Source: Larkinella punicea (lineage in GTDB: Bacteria > Bacteroidota > Bacteroidia > Cytophagales > Spirosomataceae). From it: a stretch of DNA of 52,352 nt. How positions within the stretch are numbered: position 1 is the stretch's first letter; every line of letters begins with the position of its first letter. Under the pieces are notes generated by a model, which saw only the letters and a list, made by a program, of their open reading frames with translations, did not search any database and had not been told where the DNA came from. The translations under genes were made by a program, and so were the position numbers. The stretch covers positions 1 through 52,352 of the forward strand of contig NZ_QOWE01000038.1 of assembly GCF_003334855.1 (NCBI RefSeq), in the 5' to 3' direction. Shown here piece after piece: positions 1 to 9,500 of this stretch.

Positions 1-2
1 TT

Positions 3-126
3 CCAGGATGAACTCGGGTAACAGGAACTGAATCAGGGGCAAGAAACTCTCCAAAACAATACAGGTTTGATCAAAAACACAAACCTAAAAAAATCCTACG
101 CCCTCCACAACTTTTGCTCTTGATCC
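3..126 (-). mobile_element. Contig-edge repeat, probable 5' end of an insertion sequence
   Basis: Positions 3-126 are an exact reverse complement of 52229-52352 at the other contig end. Read on the minus strand, an open frame follows an in-frame TAG and runs off the contig edge; from a possible TTG start it gives LESFLPLIQFLLPEFILE. This resembles the N-terminus of Bacteroidota transposases (ISAon1-type N-terminal regions; recalled, not searched). The simplest reading is that the assembly broke inside two copies of the same IS. The exact family and the IS terminal repeat cannot be fixed from 124 bp. Confidence 0.5.
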
Positions 127-280
127 AGGATTTCCTTGCCGGTATGCATACGGTGAGAAACGGGTTAGAACGTCAAATGTAACGGATTGGGAACCGCCAT
201 TCAAGCACCCGGACGCATCCGGACAGAAGCGGGATCAGGTATGGGAACCTGCCGGCTGCGTTTTGCCGCAAATTTTCCAC

Positions 281-315
281 AAAAAAATAACCCCGACAAA
301 GTTTGTCGGGGTTAT
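281..315 (-). terminator. Rho-independent terminator of tRNA-Glu
   Basis: A perfect inverted repeat with 14-bp arms around a single central base (287-315; arm core CCCCGACAAA) lies just past the 3' end of tRNA-Glu. On the minus strand it is followed by a run of seven T (281-287), the classical intrinsic terminator layout. Confidence 0.9.
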
Positions 316-320
316 CGGAG

Positions 321-392
321 TGACCAATACGGGAATCGAACCCGTGTTTCAGCCGTGAAAGGGCCGCGTCCTAACCGCTAGACGAATCGGCC
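321..392 (-). tRNA. tRNA-Glu (anticodon UUC)
   Basis: The reverse complement folds as a tRNA. A 7-bp acceptor stem pairs GGCCGAT with ATTGGTC (two G-U pairs), the T-loop region reads GGTTCGATTCC, and the anticodon loop reads CTTTCAC, giving UUC for glutamate. The length is 72 nt with the discriminator A and no encoded CCA. It has its own promoter (453-483) and terminator (281-315), so it is a single-gene transcription unit. Confidence 0.95.
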
Positions 393-452
393 ATATCCAG
401 TTTTCAGTTGGTCGGCGACTCATTTGCTAACCCTGATTCTGAAATTGTGGTG

Positions 453-483
453 CAAAGATACGGCTAAAATTGATAGCTGCAAA
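453..483 (-). promoter_or_regulatory. Promoter of tRNA-Glu
   Basis: On the minus strand TTTG (483-480) is followed after exactly 19 bp by TATCTTTG (460-453). This is the full Bacteroidota primary sigma-factor consensus TTTG-N19-TAnnTTTG. The expected transcript start is near 446, giving a leader of about 55 nt before tRNA-Glu. It is the best promoter match in the window. Confidence 0.8.
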
Positions 484-515
484 TCTCCGGCTAAAAAAAA
501 ATGATTTTTCTGCGA

Positions 516-549
516 TTTGACGGGGGTTTGTGGTTTCGACTTATTTTTG
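516..549 (+). promoter_or_regulatory. Probable promoter of the M14-type peptidase gene
   Basis: TTTG (516-519) and TATTTTTG (542-549, fits TAnnTTTG) are 22 bp apart, slightly long for the Bacteroidota consensus. The expected start is near 556, about 27 nt before the ATG at 583. Confidence 0.5.
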
Positions 550-582
550 GGGATTGCCCGATAAATTCATTATTTGCACTTC

Positions 583-3153
583 ATGAAAAGACTCTCCTCA
601 TTCGGTCTGTGCCTGTTAATGGCTCTGACTACGCTCGCTCAGAACACGTTACAACATCCCGATCAGTTTTTAGGCTATACCGTCGGCAAGCGGTTTTCGC
701 CCCACCACCGGGTGCTGGCCTATGCCGAACAGGTGGCCCGGCAAGCTCCCTCCCAGGTAAAAATAATTCCGTACGGAACCACTTTTGAAGGTCGCCAACT
801 GCTGGCGGTGGTGGTGGCCTCCGAAAAAAACATGGCGCGGCTGGAAGAAATCCGCACCACGCACCTCAAACAGATCGGTCTGGGAAATACCCCCGCTGCA
901 ACCCCTCAGGCCGCAAATTCGACGCAACCGCCCATTGCCTGGCTGAGCTACAACGTCCACGGCAACGAAGCCATCAGCTCCGAAGCCTTCATGCTGGTGC
1001 TCCACGATTTGCTCAATCCCACGAATGCGGTTTCCCGGAAAATCCTGTCGAATACCGTCGTCATTCTGGACCCCGGCCTGAACCCCGACGGCCACGACCG
1101 CTATGTCAACTGGTATAACCAGATGGGTGGCGTACACCCCGACCCAACACCCCTGGCGCGCGAACACAGCGAACCCTGGCCCGGCGGCCGCTACACCCAC
1201 TACCTGTTCGATCCGAACCGCGACTGGGCCTGGCAAACCCAGGAAATCACGCAGCAGCGAATGGCACTATACCAACAATGGATGCCACACCTGCACGGCG
1301 ACTTTCACGAAATGGGGCCGGAAAGTCCGTATTATTTTGCCCCCTCGGCCAAGCCCTACCACGAAGATATTACGCCCTGGCAACGGGAATTCCAGCAGAT
1401 TATCGGACAGTATAACACCCGGTATTTTGACAAAAACGGCTGGCTGTATTATACCCGTGAAAATTTCGACTTGTTCTATCCGAGCTACGGCGACACCTGG
1501 CCGACCTACAACGGCGCCATCGGCATGACCTTTGAACAGGGCGGTGGTGGCCGGGCCGGACTGGCCTATCGCAAAAACGACGGCGACACGCTCACCCTGC
1601 GCGAACGCATCGACCACCATTATACCGCCAGCTTCGCCACCCTCGAATCCGTGGCCGACCGCCCGGATGATGTGGTGAAAAACTTCAACCGTTTTTTCGA
1701 AAAATCGCTGACCAATCCGGTGGGTGAATTCAAAAGTTACGTCATCAAAACCGCCAACGATGAAGGCCGGATTACGGCACTCCGGAAACTGCTCGACAAC
1801 AACCAGATCCGCTACGGGCTGGCCGGAAAATCCCAGAAACTGGTGGGCTTCAACTACCAGAACCAGAAGAACGAAGCGGTTACGATGGAGAGTAACGACC
1901 TGGTGATCAGTGCATACCAACCCAAATCAACGCTCCTGAAAATTCTCTTCGAGCCTAAATCGACGCTGGAAGATTCCGTGACCTACGACATCACCTCCTG
2001 GTGTATTCCGTACGCCTACGGTTTAAAAGCCTACGGTTTGAAGGAGAAACTGACGCCGGTGGCCTATGTCAGTCCGGCGACTGCAACGGTTCCGGGAGCC
2101 ACCGGTTCCGGGCCAAAACCGTATGCCTACCTGGTGCGCTGGCAGTCGGCGCAGGAGGTTCAGTTTCTGGCCGGTTTGCTGAAAAACAAAGTGCGGGTTC
2201 GGGTGGCGGAACGAACATTCAAGCAGGGCGAACAGCGGTTTGAAGCCGGCACGCTCATCATCACCCGCGCCGGAAACGAGCGCCTGGGCGACCGTTTCTA
2301 CCAGATCATCCAGCAGGAAGCCAGCAAACGGAACATCCCGCTCATTCCTGCATCCACCGGTTTTGTGGCCGAAGGGGCCGACTTTGGTTCCGGCAGTGTT
2401 TTCTCCCTCAAAAACCCCCGGGTTGCGGTCATTGCCGGCGATGTCACTTCCCCGACGTCCATGGGTGAAGTCTGGCATTATTTTGATCAAGACCTCGATT
2501 ATCCACTGACGCTCATCGAAGCCAATTCCTTCCCGAATGCCTCACTCGCCGAGATTGATGTGTTGATTATGCCGCAGGGATACGGCTACGGAAAAATCCT
2601 GAACGACCGGACGTTGACCAAACTGAAAGACTGGGTTCAGGCGGGTGGAAAACTCATTGTGATGGAACGCGTCACCTCGTTTTTTGCCGAAAAACCGGAC
2701 TTTGGCCTAAAGAAAAAAGTGGATAAACCGGACGCAAAAAAAGAGAAGACCGATAAAAAACCGGATACCGATGAGTCGCTGCGGGAATACGGCGAACGCG
2801 AACGGGAAGCGATTTCGGAAGAAACGCCGGGCAGTGTCTACCGCGTCGATCTGGACCGGACGCATCCGCTGGCCTTTGGCTATCCCAACGGCTATCATGC
2901 GCTGGTTCAGAACGTCTACGACTACGATTTCCTGAAAGATGGATGGAATGTCGGCTACCTGAAGAAAGACAATTATGTGGCCGGTTTTGTGGGGAAAAAT
3001 GCCCGGTCGAAGCTCAACAACACCTTGCTGTATGGCGTGCAGGAACTGGGCAAGGGCAGCATCGTCTACATGATGGACAACCCGCTGTTCCGCGGTTTCT
3101 GGTATAACGGGAAGCTGTTGTTCGGCAATGCGGTGTTCATGGTGGGGAATTGA
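583..3153 (+). CDS. Secreted M14-type zinc carboxypeptidase-like protein
   Basis: An 856-residue protein with a Sec signal peptide (MKRLSS... to about residue 19, ending TLAQ). The N-terminal half has M14 peptidase marks: a zinc pair in NVHGNEA (His126, Glu129), a DPNRDW arginine motif near 212, a third zinc-ligand region LHGDFHEMG near 237-245, and a likely catalytic glutamate in GMTFEQGGG near 321. The C-terminal half (about 600-856) resembles the glutamine-amidotransferase-like extension of large Bacteroidota M14 proteins and contains a lysine/aspartate-rich stretch near 710-730. It probably cleaves peptides in the periplasm or outside the cell. The start is the ATG at 583, not the in-frame TTG at 574, because it gives a clean signal peptide. 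The gene is alone on its strand and a long hairpin follows it. Confidence 0.85.
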   Translation: MKRLSSFGLCLLMALTTLAQNTLQHPDQFLGYTVGKRFSPHHRVLAYAEQVARQAPSQVKIIPYGTTFEGRQLLAVVVASEKNMARLEEIRTTHLKQIGLGNTPAATPQAANSTQPPIAWLSYNVHGNEAISSEAFMLVLHDLLNPTNAVSRKILSNTVVILDPGLNPDGHDRYVNWYNQMGGVHPDPTPLAREHSEPWPGGRYTHYLFDPNRDWAWQTQEITQQRMALYQQWMPHLHGDFHEMGPESPYYFAPSAKPYHEDITPWQREFQQIIGQYNTRYFDKNGWLYYTRENFDLFYPSYGDTWPTYNGAIGMTFEQGGGGRAGLAYRKNDGDTLTLRERIDHHYTASFATLESVADRPDDVVKNFNRFFEKSLTNPVGEFKSYVIKTANDEGRITALRKLLDNNQIRYGLAGKSQKLVGFNYQNQKNEAVTMESNDLVISAYQPKSTLLKILFEPKSTLEDSVTYDITSWCIPYAYGLKAYGLKEKLTPVAYVSPATATVPGATGSGPKPYAYLVRWQSAQEVQFLAGLLKNKVRVRVAERTFKQGEQRFEAGTLIITRAGNERLGDRFYQIIQQEASKRNIPLIPASTGFVAEGADFGSGSVFSLKNPRVAVIAGDVTSPTSMGEVWHYFDQDLDYPLTLIEANSFPNASLAEIDVLIMPQGYGYGKILNDRTLTKLKDWVQAGGKLIVMERVTSFFAEKPDFGLKKKVDKPDAKKEKTDKKPDTDESLREYGEREREAISEETPGSVYRVDLDRTHPLAFGYPNGYHALVQNVYDYDFLKDGWNVGYLKKDNYVAGFVGKNARSKLNNTLLYGVQELGKGSIVYMMDNPLFRGFWYNGKLLFGNAVFMVGN

Positions 3154-3166
3154 GTTTTTAGAGGAA

Positions 3167-3255
3167 AGAGAAAAGACAAGAGCGCAAAGACAAACCGGTT
3201 TTTTGAAAACACGGCTAATCTTACACTCTTGTCTTTTCTCTCTTGTCTTTTCTCT
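3167..3255. repeat. Intergenic long hairpin between convergent genes
   Basis: The 16-bp arm 3167-3182 (AGAGAAAAGACAAGAG) pairs perfectly with 3226-3241. The right arm sequence is repeated in tandem at 3240-3255, so two alternative pairings exist. It lies between the convergent M14-type and kelch genes and may act as a bidirectional terminator, but has no clean T-tract. Confidence 0.6.
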
Positions 3256-3265
3256 CTAGTCTGAT

Positions 3266-6103
3266 CTACCTTTTGAACAGCTTCAGCGTCCGACTCTGGC
3301 CGTTGGTGCTTACGTTCAGGAACAGCAGACCTGCCGGAGCACCGGAAATACCGAAGCTCTGCTTGTCGATGGCAGCCGCTTTTTCAATCTGGCGCTCACC
3401 AATCACCCGGCCCTGAACGTCTGTCAGCGCAAAGCGCAGCGGCTGCCCTTCGGCTCCGCGAACTTCCACCTCGACCCGATCGTTCACCGGGTTGCCCAGT
3501 AAAGTCAACTGAAGACCTTCGGTTCGTTCAGCCGAAAGCCGACCTGGTGACGGACAATTCAGGATTTTTCCCGAATCCTTCAGATCATACGTACTTCCCT
3601 GAACACGGGCATGAATCTTGGTATCGCCAACGCCTTTCAGAACGTCAGGAACCACAAAACTGTAGGCATGAGCCCCATTGCCTTTCCCGGCATTCTTCAG
3701 GTCGACCCGGTAAATATTGGCCACCGTACTGCCCCATACTGTACCACTGCTCAGGGTATAGAATTCGACCGTCACCGGTGCGTTGGGCTTCTTGCGATCC
3801 CAGACCCAGCCGCGAATCGTGCCACATTCTACTTTGTCCAGATAGCCTTCAAAATCGCCGGTGACACCACCGGAAGAAGCCGGGCTAACCGTCAGCGGAA
3901 AACTCACACTATTGCTGGCTCCGCCTTCATCCGTCGCCTGATAGGTCAGCACAAACGTGCCATCCACCGTTGGAATACCGGTGATGATGCGGGTGGACAT
4001 ATCCAGGGATAAACCGTTGGGCAGGCCCGTCAACCCGTACGAAAGCGTCGTTCCTTCCGGATCGGTGAAGGCTACCAGCGTGGCCGAAAACGGTACACCC
4101 ACCTGAGCCGTCAACGGTGCAATCATAACCGTCGGAGTCGGCGGTTTGGGTAGTTCGTTGCCCGGATTGGCCCCGCTGCCCTGGCAAATCAGGGCTTTCG
4201 GTGAATCTTTCAGAATAAAGCTGCTGTTGGTCACCCGGGCCGACAGCAGGTGCGACTGGTTGTCTTTGATCGATTCCGGAATGGCAAAAAGAAAGGCATG
4301 TTTCCCATTTCCTTTGCCCGCGTTCAGCAAATCCTGCCGGAAGACATCAGCCTGAATGGTTGCAATAACGTTGGGTCCATCCAGAATTTCTACTGAAACA
4401 GCGGTATTGACCTTGTTACGATCCCAGGCCCAGCCCCGGAACGTGCTGCAATCGGCCCCGTAGATAAAACCGTCGAAACTGCCGGTAACCGACGGGGGCG
4501 CGACCGTGACCGTGGCACTGCCGGCGGGGCTGACACAGCTTCCCAGCGTGCAGGTGGCCGAGTAAACCAGCGTGGCTGTGGCGGAAGTAGGCACCGAAAT
4601 GCTGGTGCCGGAACCACTGGTGGCATTGGAACCCGTCCAGGCAACCGACCCGGATTCACAGCCGGTGATGGTCAGGGAAACGAAAGGGGTATTCTGAATA
4701 ACCGTCACGTCGTTTTGCCCCGAAAACGCCACCGTGGGTGCCGGAGGCAGGGAGAGAACCGTCAGGGCGAAGGCGTCCGACCAGGCCACTCCACCGTCGC
4801 CACTGACCCGGCAATAGTAGGAATCCGAATCGGTGGTTTGTACCCCCGTCAGCGATAAGGTTGCCGAGGTCTGACCATCAACCAAGGTTGCGGAAGTACT
4901 GGCGGCTCCTTTGTACCATTGATAGGTCAGGTTATCACCCAAAGCGGTTAGGGTAGTGGAAACAGGGCTCCCCTGACAAACCGTGGATGAAGACGGTGTC
5001 GGCTGCTGATCAACGGCTGTTGCCGTGTAAATGTCGACCAGAACCGTTGATCCCCCGTCCAAAGCGCCAACAAAGCCTCCGGCAAAAAGCGCTTTATTTC
5101 CGACACTGGCCGATGCCAGATCTTTCCGCTTCTTGGTAAGATTGTCCGTTGTCCAGGTGTCTAAAGTCATATCGTAAATATCGACGACGGTAGAGCTCCC
5201 CGAAAGATTTTCACCGCCGGCAAAAAACACCTTGTCACCCACGGTAGTTGCGGTCAGATTGGTTCGTTTACTGGACAAGGTAGCCTGCGACCAGGTTGTG
5301 GTAGTGAGGTCATAGATATCTACCCGGTCGGAGTAATCTAATAAACCTTTAACACCGCCCGCAAAAAAAATCTTGCCCCCGGCAACCACGGCCGCTAAAC
5401 CACCCCGGGCTTCCGATAAGTCACTCGCTGTCGACCAGGTGCTGGTAGCAACATCATAAATATCTACCTTTTTTGAAAAACCACCCAACAGACTTTTATA
5501 CCCTCCGGCAAAATAGATCTTGCCATTGGCAGCAACCCCAGCCAGACTGGAGCGGGCTTCCGACAATTCGCCAGTGGTCCAGTTTTTATCAATTAAATCG
5601 TAAATATCGACGGTTTTAACCGTTGTAAGGAGTTTAACAATCCTACCTTCCAGGTGAATACCGCCGGCAAAAAGGACTTTTCGTCCTGCCTGGGCCGATG
5701 CCAGTAAGGAACGACTCTCCGAGAGATCGGTCTGGGACCACGTATCATTGGCAACGCTGTAGATGTCTACACGTTTGGAAAAACCCTTCTGGTCTAAACT
5801 ACCTCCGCCGGCAAAAAATACGGAATCCGGTGAAGCAGTTGCGGTCAGGTCACCCCGGCTTTCGCTCAAATCGGCCTGCGACCAGGAATCCGTACCCAGG
5901 GTATAGATGTCGATCTTTTGGGAAGCCGTCACGCCTTCGAACCCGCCACCGAAAAAGGCTTTACCGCCGGCACTCGTACCGGCCAGTTTGTTACGACTCT
6001 GGCTTAAACTCGCGGTGGTCCACTGCGCCAGAGCGCCGGGAATGTGTAACCCCCAGGCAAGCAACAGACATAAGGTTAGGGAAAACTGGAAATTTTTTTT
6101 CAT
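3266..6103 (-). CDS. Secreted kelch-propeller / Ig-like protein with T9SS sorting tail
   Basis: A 945-residue protein starting at MKKNFQF; an upstream in-frame ATG at 6160 would bury the signal peptide. After the signal (ending GALAQ) come seven kelch-type repeats, each with FFAGG-like and VDIYD...W motifs, enough for one seven-bladed propeller (about residues 27-365). Then follow an Ig-like domain with WYK and YYC motifs, a second Ig-like module with paired cysteines, a GWAWDR module, a putative-Ig (He_PIG-like) module, a GWVWDR module, and a C-terminal domain typical of type IX secretion (starting LLGNPVNDR). It should be exported and attached to the cell surface or released. The propeller is probably a binding domain; no catalytic motif was seen. 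Its 3' half is homologous to the two beta-helix proteins upstream. It lacks the paired direct repeats found before those genes. Confidence 0.85.
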   Translation of the reverse strand: MKKNFQFSLTLCLLLAWGLHIPGALAQWTTASLSQSRNKLAGTSAGGKAFFGGGFEGVTASQKIDIYTLGTDSWSQADLSESRGDLTATASPDSVFFAGGGSLDQKGFSKRVDIYSVANDTWSQTDLSESRSLLASAQAGRKVLFAGGIHLEGRIVKLLTTVKTVDIYDLIDKNWTTGELSEARSSLAGVAANGKIYFAGGYKSLLGGFSKKVDIYDVATSTWSTASDLSEARGGLAAVVAGGKIFFAGGVKGLLDYSDRVDIYDLTTTTWSQATLSSKRTNLTATTVGDKVFFAGGENLSGSSTVVDIYDMTLDTWTTDNLTKKRKDLASASVGNKALFAGGFVGALDGGSTVLVDIYTATAVDQQPTPSSSTVCQGSPVSTTLTALGDNLTYQWYKGAASTSATLVDGQTSATLSLTGVQTTDSDSYYCRVSGDGGVAWSDAFALTVLSLPPAPTVAFSGQNDVTVIQNTPFVSLTITGCESGSVAWTGSNATSGSGTSISVPTSATATLVYSATCTLGSCVSPAGSATVTVAPPSVTGSFDGFIYGADCSTFRGWAWDRNKVNTAVSVEILDGPNVIATIQADVFRQDLLNAGKGNGKHAFLFAIPESIKDNQSHLLSARVTNSSFILKDSPKALICQGSGANPGNELPKPPTPTVMIAPLTAQVGVPFSATLVAFTDPEGTTLSYGLTGLPNGLSLDMSTRIITGIPTVDGTFVLTYQATDEGGASNSVSFPLTVSPASSGGVTGDFEGYLDKVECGTIRGWVWDRKKPNAPVTVEFYTLSSGTVWGSTVANIYRVDLKNAGKGNGAHAYSFVVPDVLKGVGDTKIHARVQGSTYDLKDSGKILNCPSPGRLSAERTEGLQLTLLGNPVNDRVEVEVRGAEGQPLRFALTDVQGRVIGERQIEKAAAIDKQSFGISGAPAGLLFLNVSTNGQSRTLKLFKR

Positions 6104-6400
6104 AAAAAATGGATTAAAGTGTTTGGAATAGACTAAATAGAAATCTGCCCCGGACGGCAAACGCCCGGATCAGGTACTGAAAGAAAAGAAGAAAATCAGG
6201 CGGAATTGACCGAGGTAAAAACCGGGGAAATGTACTTAAAACCAGGAAAAAGAGATCGAAAAATTCGTAGTGTAAATTTCATTCGATTGATCGATAAAGG
6301 ACAGGATTTGTAAGACATTGCAAAATATGAACAAATAATAAAATAATACTAATACTTAGTTCAAACATATGAAAAAAAAGGCAACATGTCGTTTTGACAG
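6104..6400. other. AT-rich intergenic region upstream of the kelch gene
   Basis: About 300 bp without a credible gene; the small minus-strand frame here has no recognisable protein. It presumably holds the promoter of the kelch gene. A minus-strand TATGTTTG (6369-6362) fits TAnnTTTG but has no TTTG at the right distance and would leave a leader of about 250 nt. Nothing else was recognised. Confidence 0.4.
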
Positions 6401-6401
6401 A

Positions 6402-6436
6402 CAAAAAATCCGGCCAGATACTCAATCTGGCCGGAT
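6402..6436 (-). terminator. Intrinsic terminator downstream of beta-helix gene 1
   Basis: Perfect 12-bp arms (6408-6419 and 6425-6436, ATCCGGCCAGAT) enclose a 5-nt loop. On the minus strand a run of T (6408-6403) follows. It lies about 75 nt past the stop codon of the gene at 6510, separating it from the kelch gene. Confidence 0.85.
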
Positions 6437-6509
6437 CTGAAAAATGTAGAAAGCGGTAGGATGTCTCCCATCTGGCACGTCCGGCCAGAGCCCCTTCTAA
6501 TCGATTCAA

Positions 6510-9500
6510 TCAATTAATTTTCAACACCTTTAAGATCTTTGTCTGCTCGGTCGTACTGGCCCGCAGGATCATTAAACCCGGCAATTGACGGCTGAGATCA
6601 AAATGATACCGCTCCCGAATTCCCGCTTTTTTAATCGACTGTTCCATCCGTATTTCTCCCTGCGTATCGATCAACTGCAGCCGCAGCGGCTGACCTGTTG
6701 CACCGGAAATTTCAACCGCTACCCGATCGGTTACCGGATTGCCCAACAGGACGACGGATAACGTCTCTTCCTGCTCGGCCGACCGCCGAACCGGCGAAGG
6801 ACACGTCAGCGGTTTTCCCGAATCTTTCAGCACATAACTGCTGCCCTGCACCCGGCCATAGAGCACATGCGTCCCCGTGCCAATCAAGCTGGCGGGAACC
6901 GCGAAACTGTACGCATGAAACCCGTTGCCTTTTCCCGCATTCTTCAGATCGACCCGGTAGAGGTTCGCCACCGTGCTGCCCCAAACCGTACTGCCCGTAT
7001 AAAACTCCACGGTCACCGGCGCGTTGGGCTGATTGCGATCCCAAACCCACCCCCGGATGGTGCCGCATTCCACCTTGTCAAGATACCCCTCGAAATTGCC
7101 CGTTACCGTCGTGGTGGCTGCGGCAGTGACGGTTAACACAAAACTGACACTATTGGTCGCTCCGGCCGGATCAGTGGCTGAGTAGGCCAGCACAAAACTC
7201 CCCGCTTCGGTCGGGGTGCCGCCAATCACCCGAGACGCGCTGTTGATGGTCAAACCAGCGGGCAACCCGCTCAATCCGTAGGTCAAACTGCCGGATTCCG
7301 GGTCGGTAAAAGCCACCAGCGTAGCCGAGAATGGCACGCCCACCTGAGCGGCCAGGGGCGCAACCAAAACCGTCGGCGTGGGCGGTACGGGTGGTTTGTT
7401 GCCCTCCGGCGTCGTGCTGCCCTGACAAACCAGGGCTTTGGGCGAATCTTTCAGCATAAAACTGCTGCCCACGACCCGCGCCGAGAGTTGGTGCAGCAAA
7501 CCGTCTTTCAGCAGATCAGGAATGGTGTAGCGAAACGCATGTTTGCCATTTCCTTTGCCCGCATTCAGTAAATCCTGGCGAAAATCCCCCGCAGGGAGTG
7601 TGGCAATGACGGCAGAACCGTCCAGAATTTCGATGTTGAGGGCGGTATTTACCTTGTTTCGATCCCAGGCCCAGCCCCGGAAACTTTCGCAATCGGCTCC
7701 GTTGACAAACCCGTCAAAGCTGCCATTGACGAGGGCCGGCGAAATCGCAACGGTGGACGTACCGGGTTCAGAAACACAACTGCCGATGGTGCAGGTGGCG
7801 GAATAAACCAGCGTTCCGGTAGCGGAAGTCGGAACCGTGATCAGGAAACCGGTCCCCGTCGTCGCGTTGGAACCTTTCCATTCAATACGCCCGGATTCGC
7901 AACCCGTAATGGCCAGGCTGACAAAAGGGGTATTTTGCAGAATGGGTAACGTGATTGACGGCGGCAGGTTCAACACCGGCGTCGTGGGCGTCGGATGAAC
8001 CGTCAGCCCGAAAGCATTCGAAGTCAGGCTGTTACAGCCGGTGACAACCACCACGTAGGAACCGGATCCATCCGGTTGCACATTGTCCAGACTCAGTGTC
8101 GCCGAGGTTTGATCCGGTCCCAGCGAAATCCCGTCTTTGTACCATTGATACGTCAATGGGCTGTAACCGGAAGCGGCCACCGAAACACGGATGGGTGTGC
8201 TGGCACAGACCACCGACGCAGAAGGCGGCTGGCTTGTAATCGAGAATGGGATGGCCTGAAATTCATACGCACCCATGTCGATGGGGCCGTTGTTATAAAA
8301 CCGGGGATTGCCCGCCAGATCGGTCGTTCCACTGATGGCGGTGGTGCTGCCCGGGTAGCCCGCATCGACGGCTGGTGAACAGGCCGTCAGTTGCAGATCG
8401 GAAGGACTCGCAAAGGGCGACACGGAGGTAGACCGGTTATTGGTGCCTTCATACCCGGTTGTTTCGGGATCGAACAGACCGTAGCCGGAAGTCAGGGTAG
8501 CATTTTCGTTGTAGATCGCCTGGTCTCCGCCGTTGTTCCAGACGATGCAGTTGGTCAGTTTCGGATGACTGGAACCAGAATCCGTAACTTTATTAAAAAT
8601 ACCGCCCCCCTGATAGGAAGCGGTATTGCCGGTAAATGTGCAGTTGATCACTTTGGGGCTACATTCGCCATCCTCGGCGTTGTTGTTAATGGCTCCGCCC
8701 GATTGAGCCACATTTGCCATAAATACACAGTTGGTCAATTCAGGACGAAGCAGCCCTCGGGTTACCTGGTTATACATTCCACCACCCCCGTAGGTTGCGG
8801 TATTGCTGCTAAAGGTACAATTCGTCAGCACCGGCGTGTTGGGTTCATCGTCCGTCCGGATCAGCATACCGGCCCCACTTCCCGCTTTGTTTTCTGAAAA
8901 TAGACAGTTGGTGGCAACCATGGCACAGGCATGATTGTACATACCTCCTCCCATGATCGAAGATTCATTACCGATAAAGTCACAATTCGTCAATTCCAAC
9001 CGATTCTCGGCATTGAAAAGGGCCCCGCCACCGAATGCAGCCGTATTTTTTTCAAACAAACAGTTGGTGAGTACAAGCTTGCTAAGATCATCATCGGCAA
9101 AAGTAAATAGGCCTCCGCCATTTTTACTGGCCATATTCTCAGTGAATCGACAGTTTATCACGGTTGGCCCGCTAATACCCCACAACGCGTCGTTGGCTAT
9201 GGCTCCACCAAAACCAGCGGAATTATTGATAAAGCTACAATTCCGAATCAATGGGTTACACACACTAAAGTCTCCATCGTTATAGATTCCACCGCCTTGG
9301 CCATCATCCGAATCACCATCTGCATTTCCGGCAGTGATCACAAACCCGTCAATAACCGCACTGTTGGTTAAACTCAACGAGGCCGGGTTGCTGATCACAT
9401 GCCGGGAATTGTCGTCGATGGTACCCGGATCACCAATTTCTCCACTGAGCGTCGTACTCGACGGCGTGCTCAGGTTGAGGGTTGGCCGACTGCTTAACTG

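Noticed and set aside
187-381. Small plus-strand frame at the contig start
   Set aside because: It runs through the tRNA-Glu gene and its terminator and has no protein-like features.
574-582. TTG start three codons before the M14-type ATG
   Set aside because: The ATG at 583 gives a normal signal peptide directly; the TTG adds only MHF and has no ribosome binding site.
8500-9400. Regularly spaced short repeats that could be taken for a CRISPR array
   Set aside because: They are imperfect, in frame, and encode beta-helix steps (NCxFxxN, GGGxxN).
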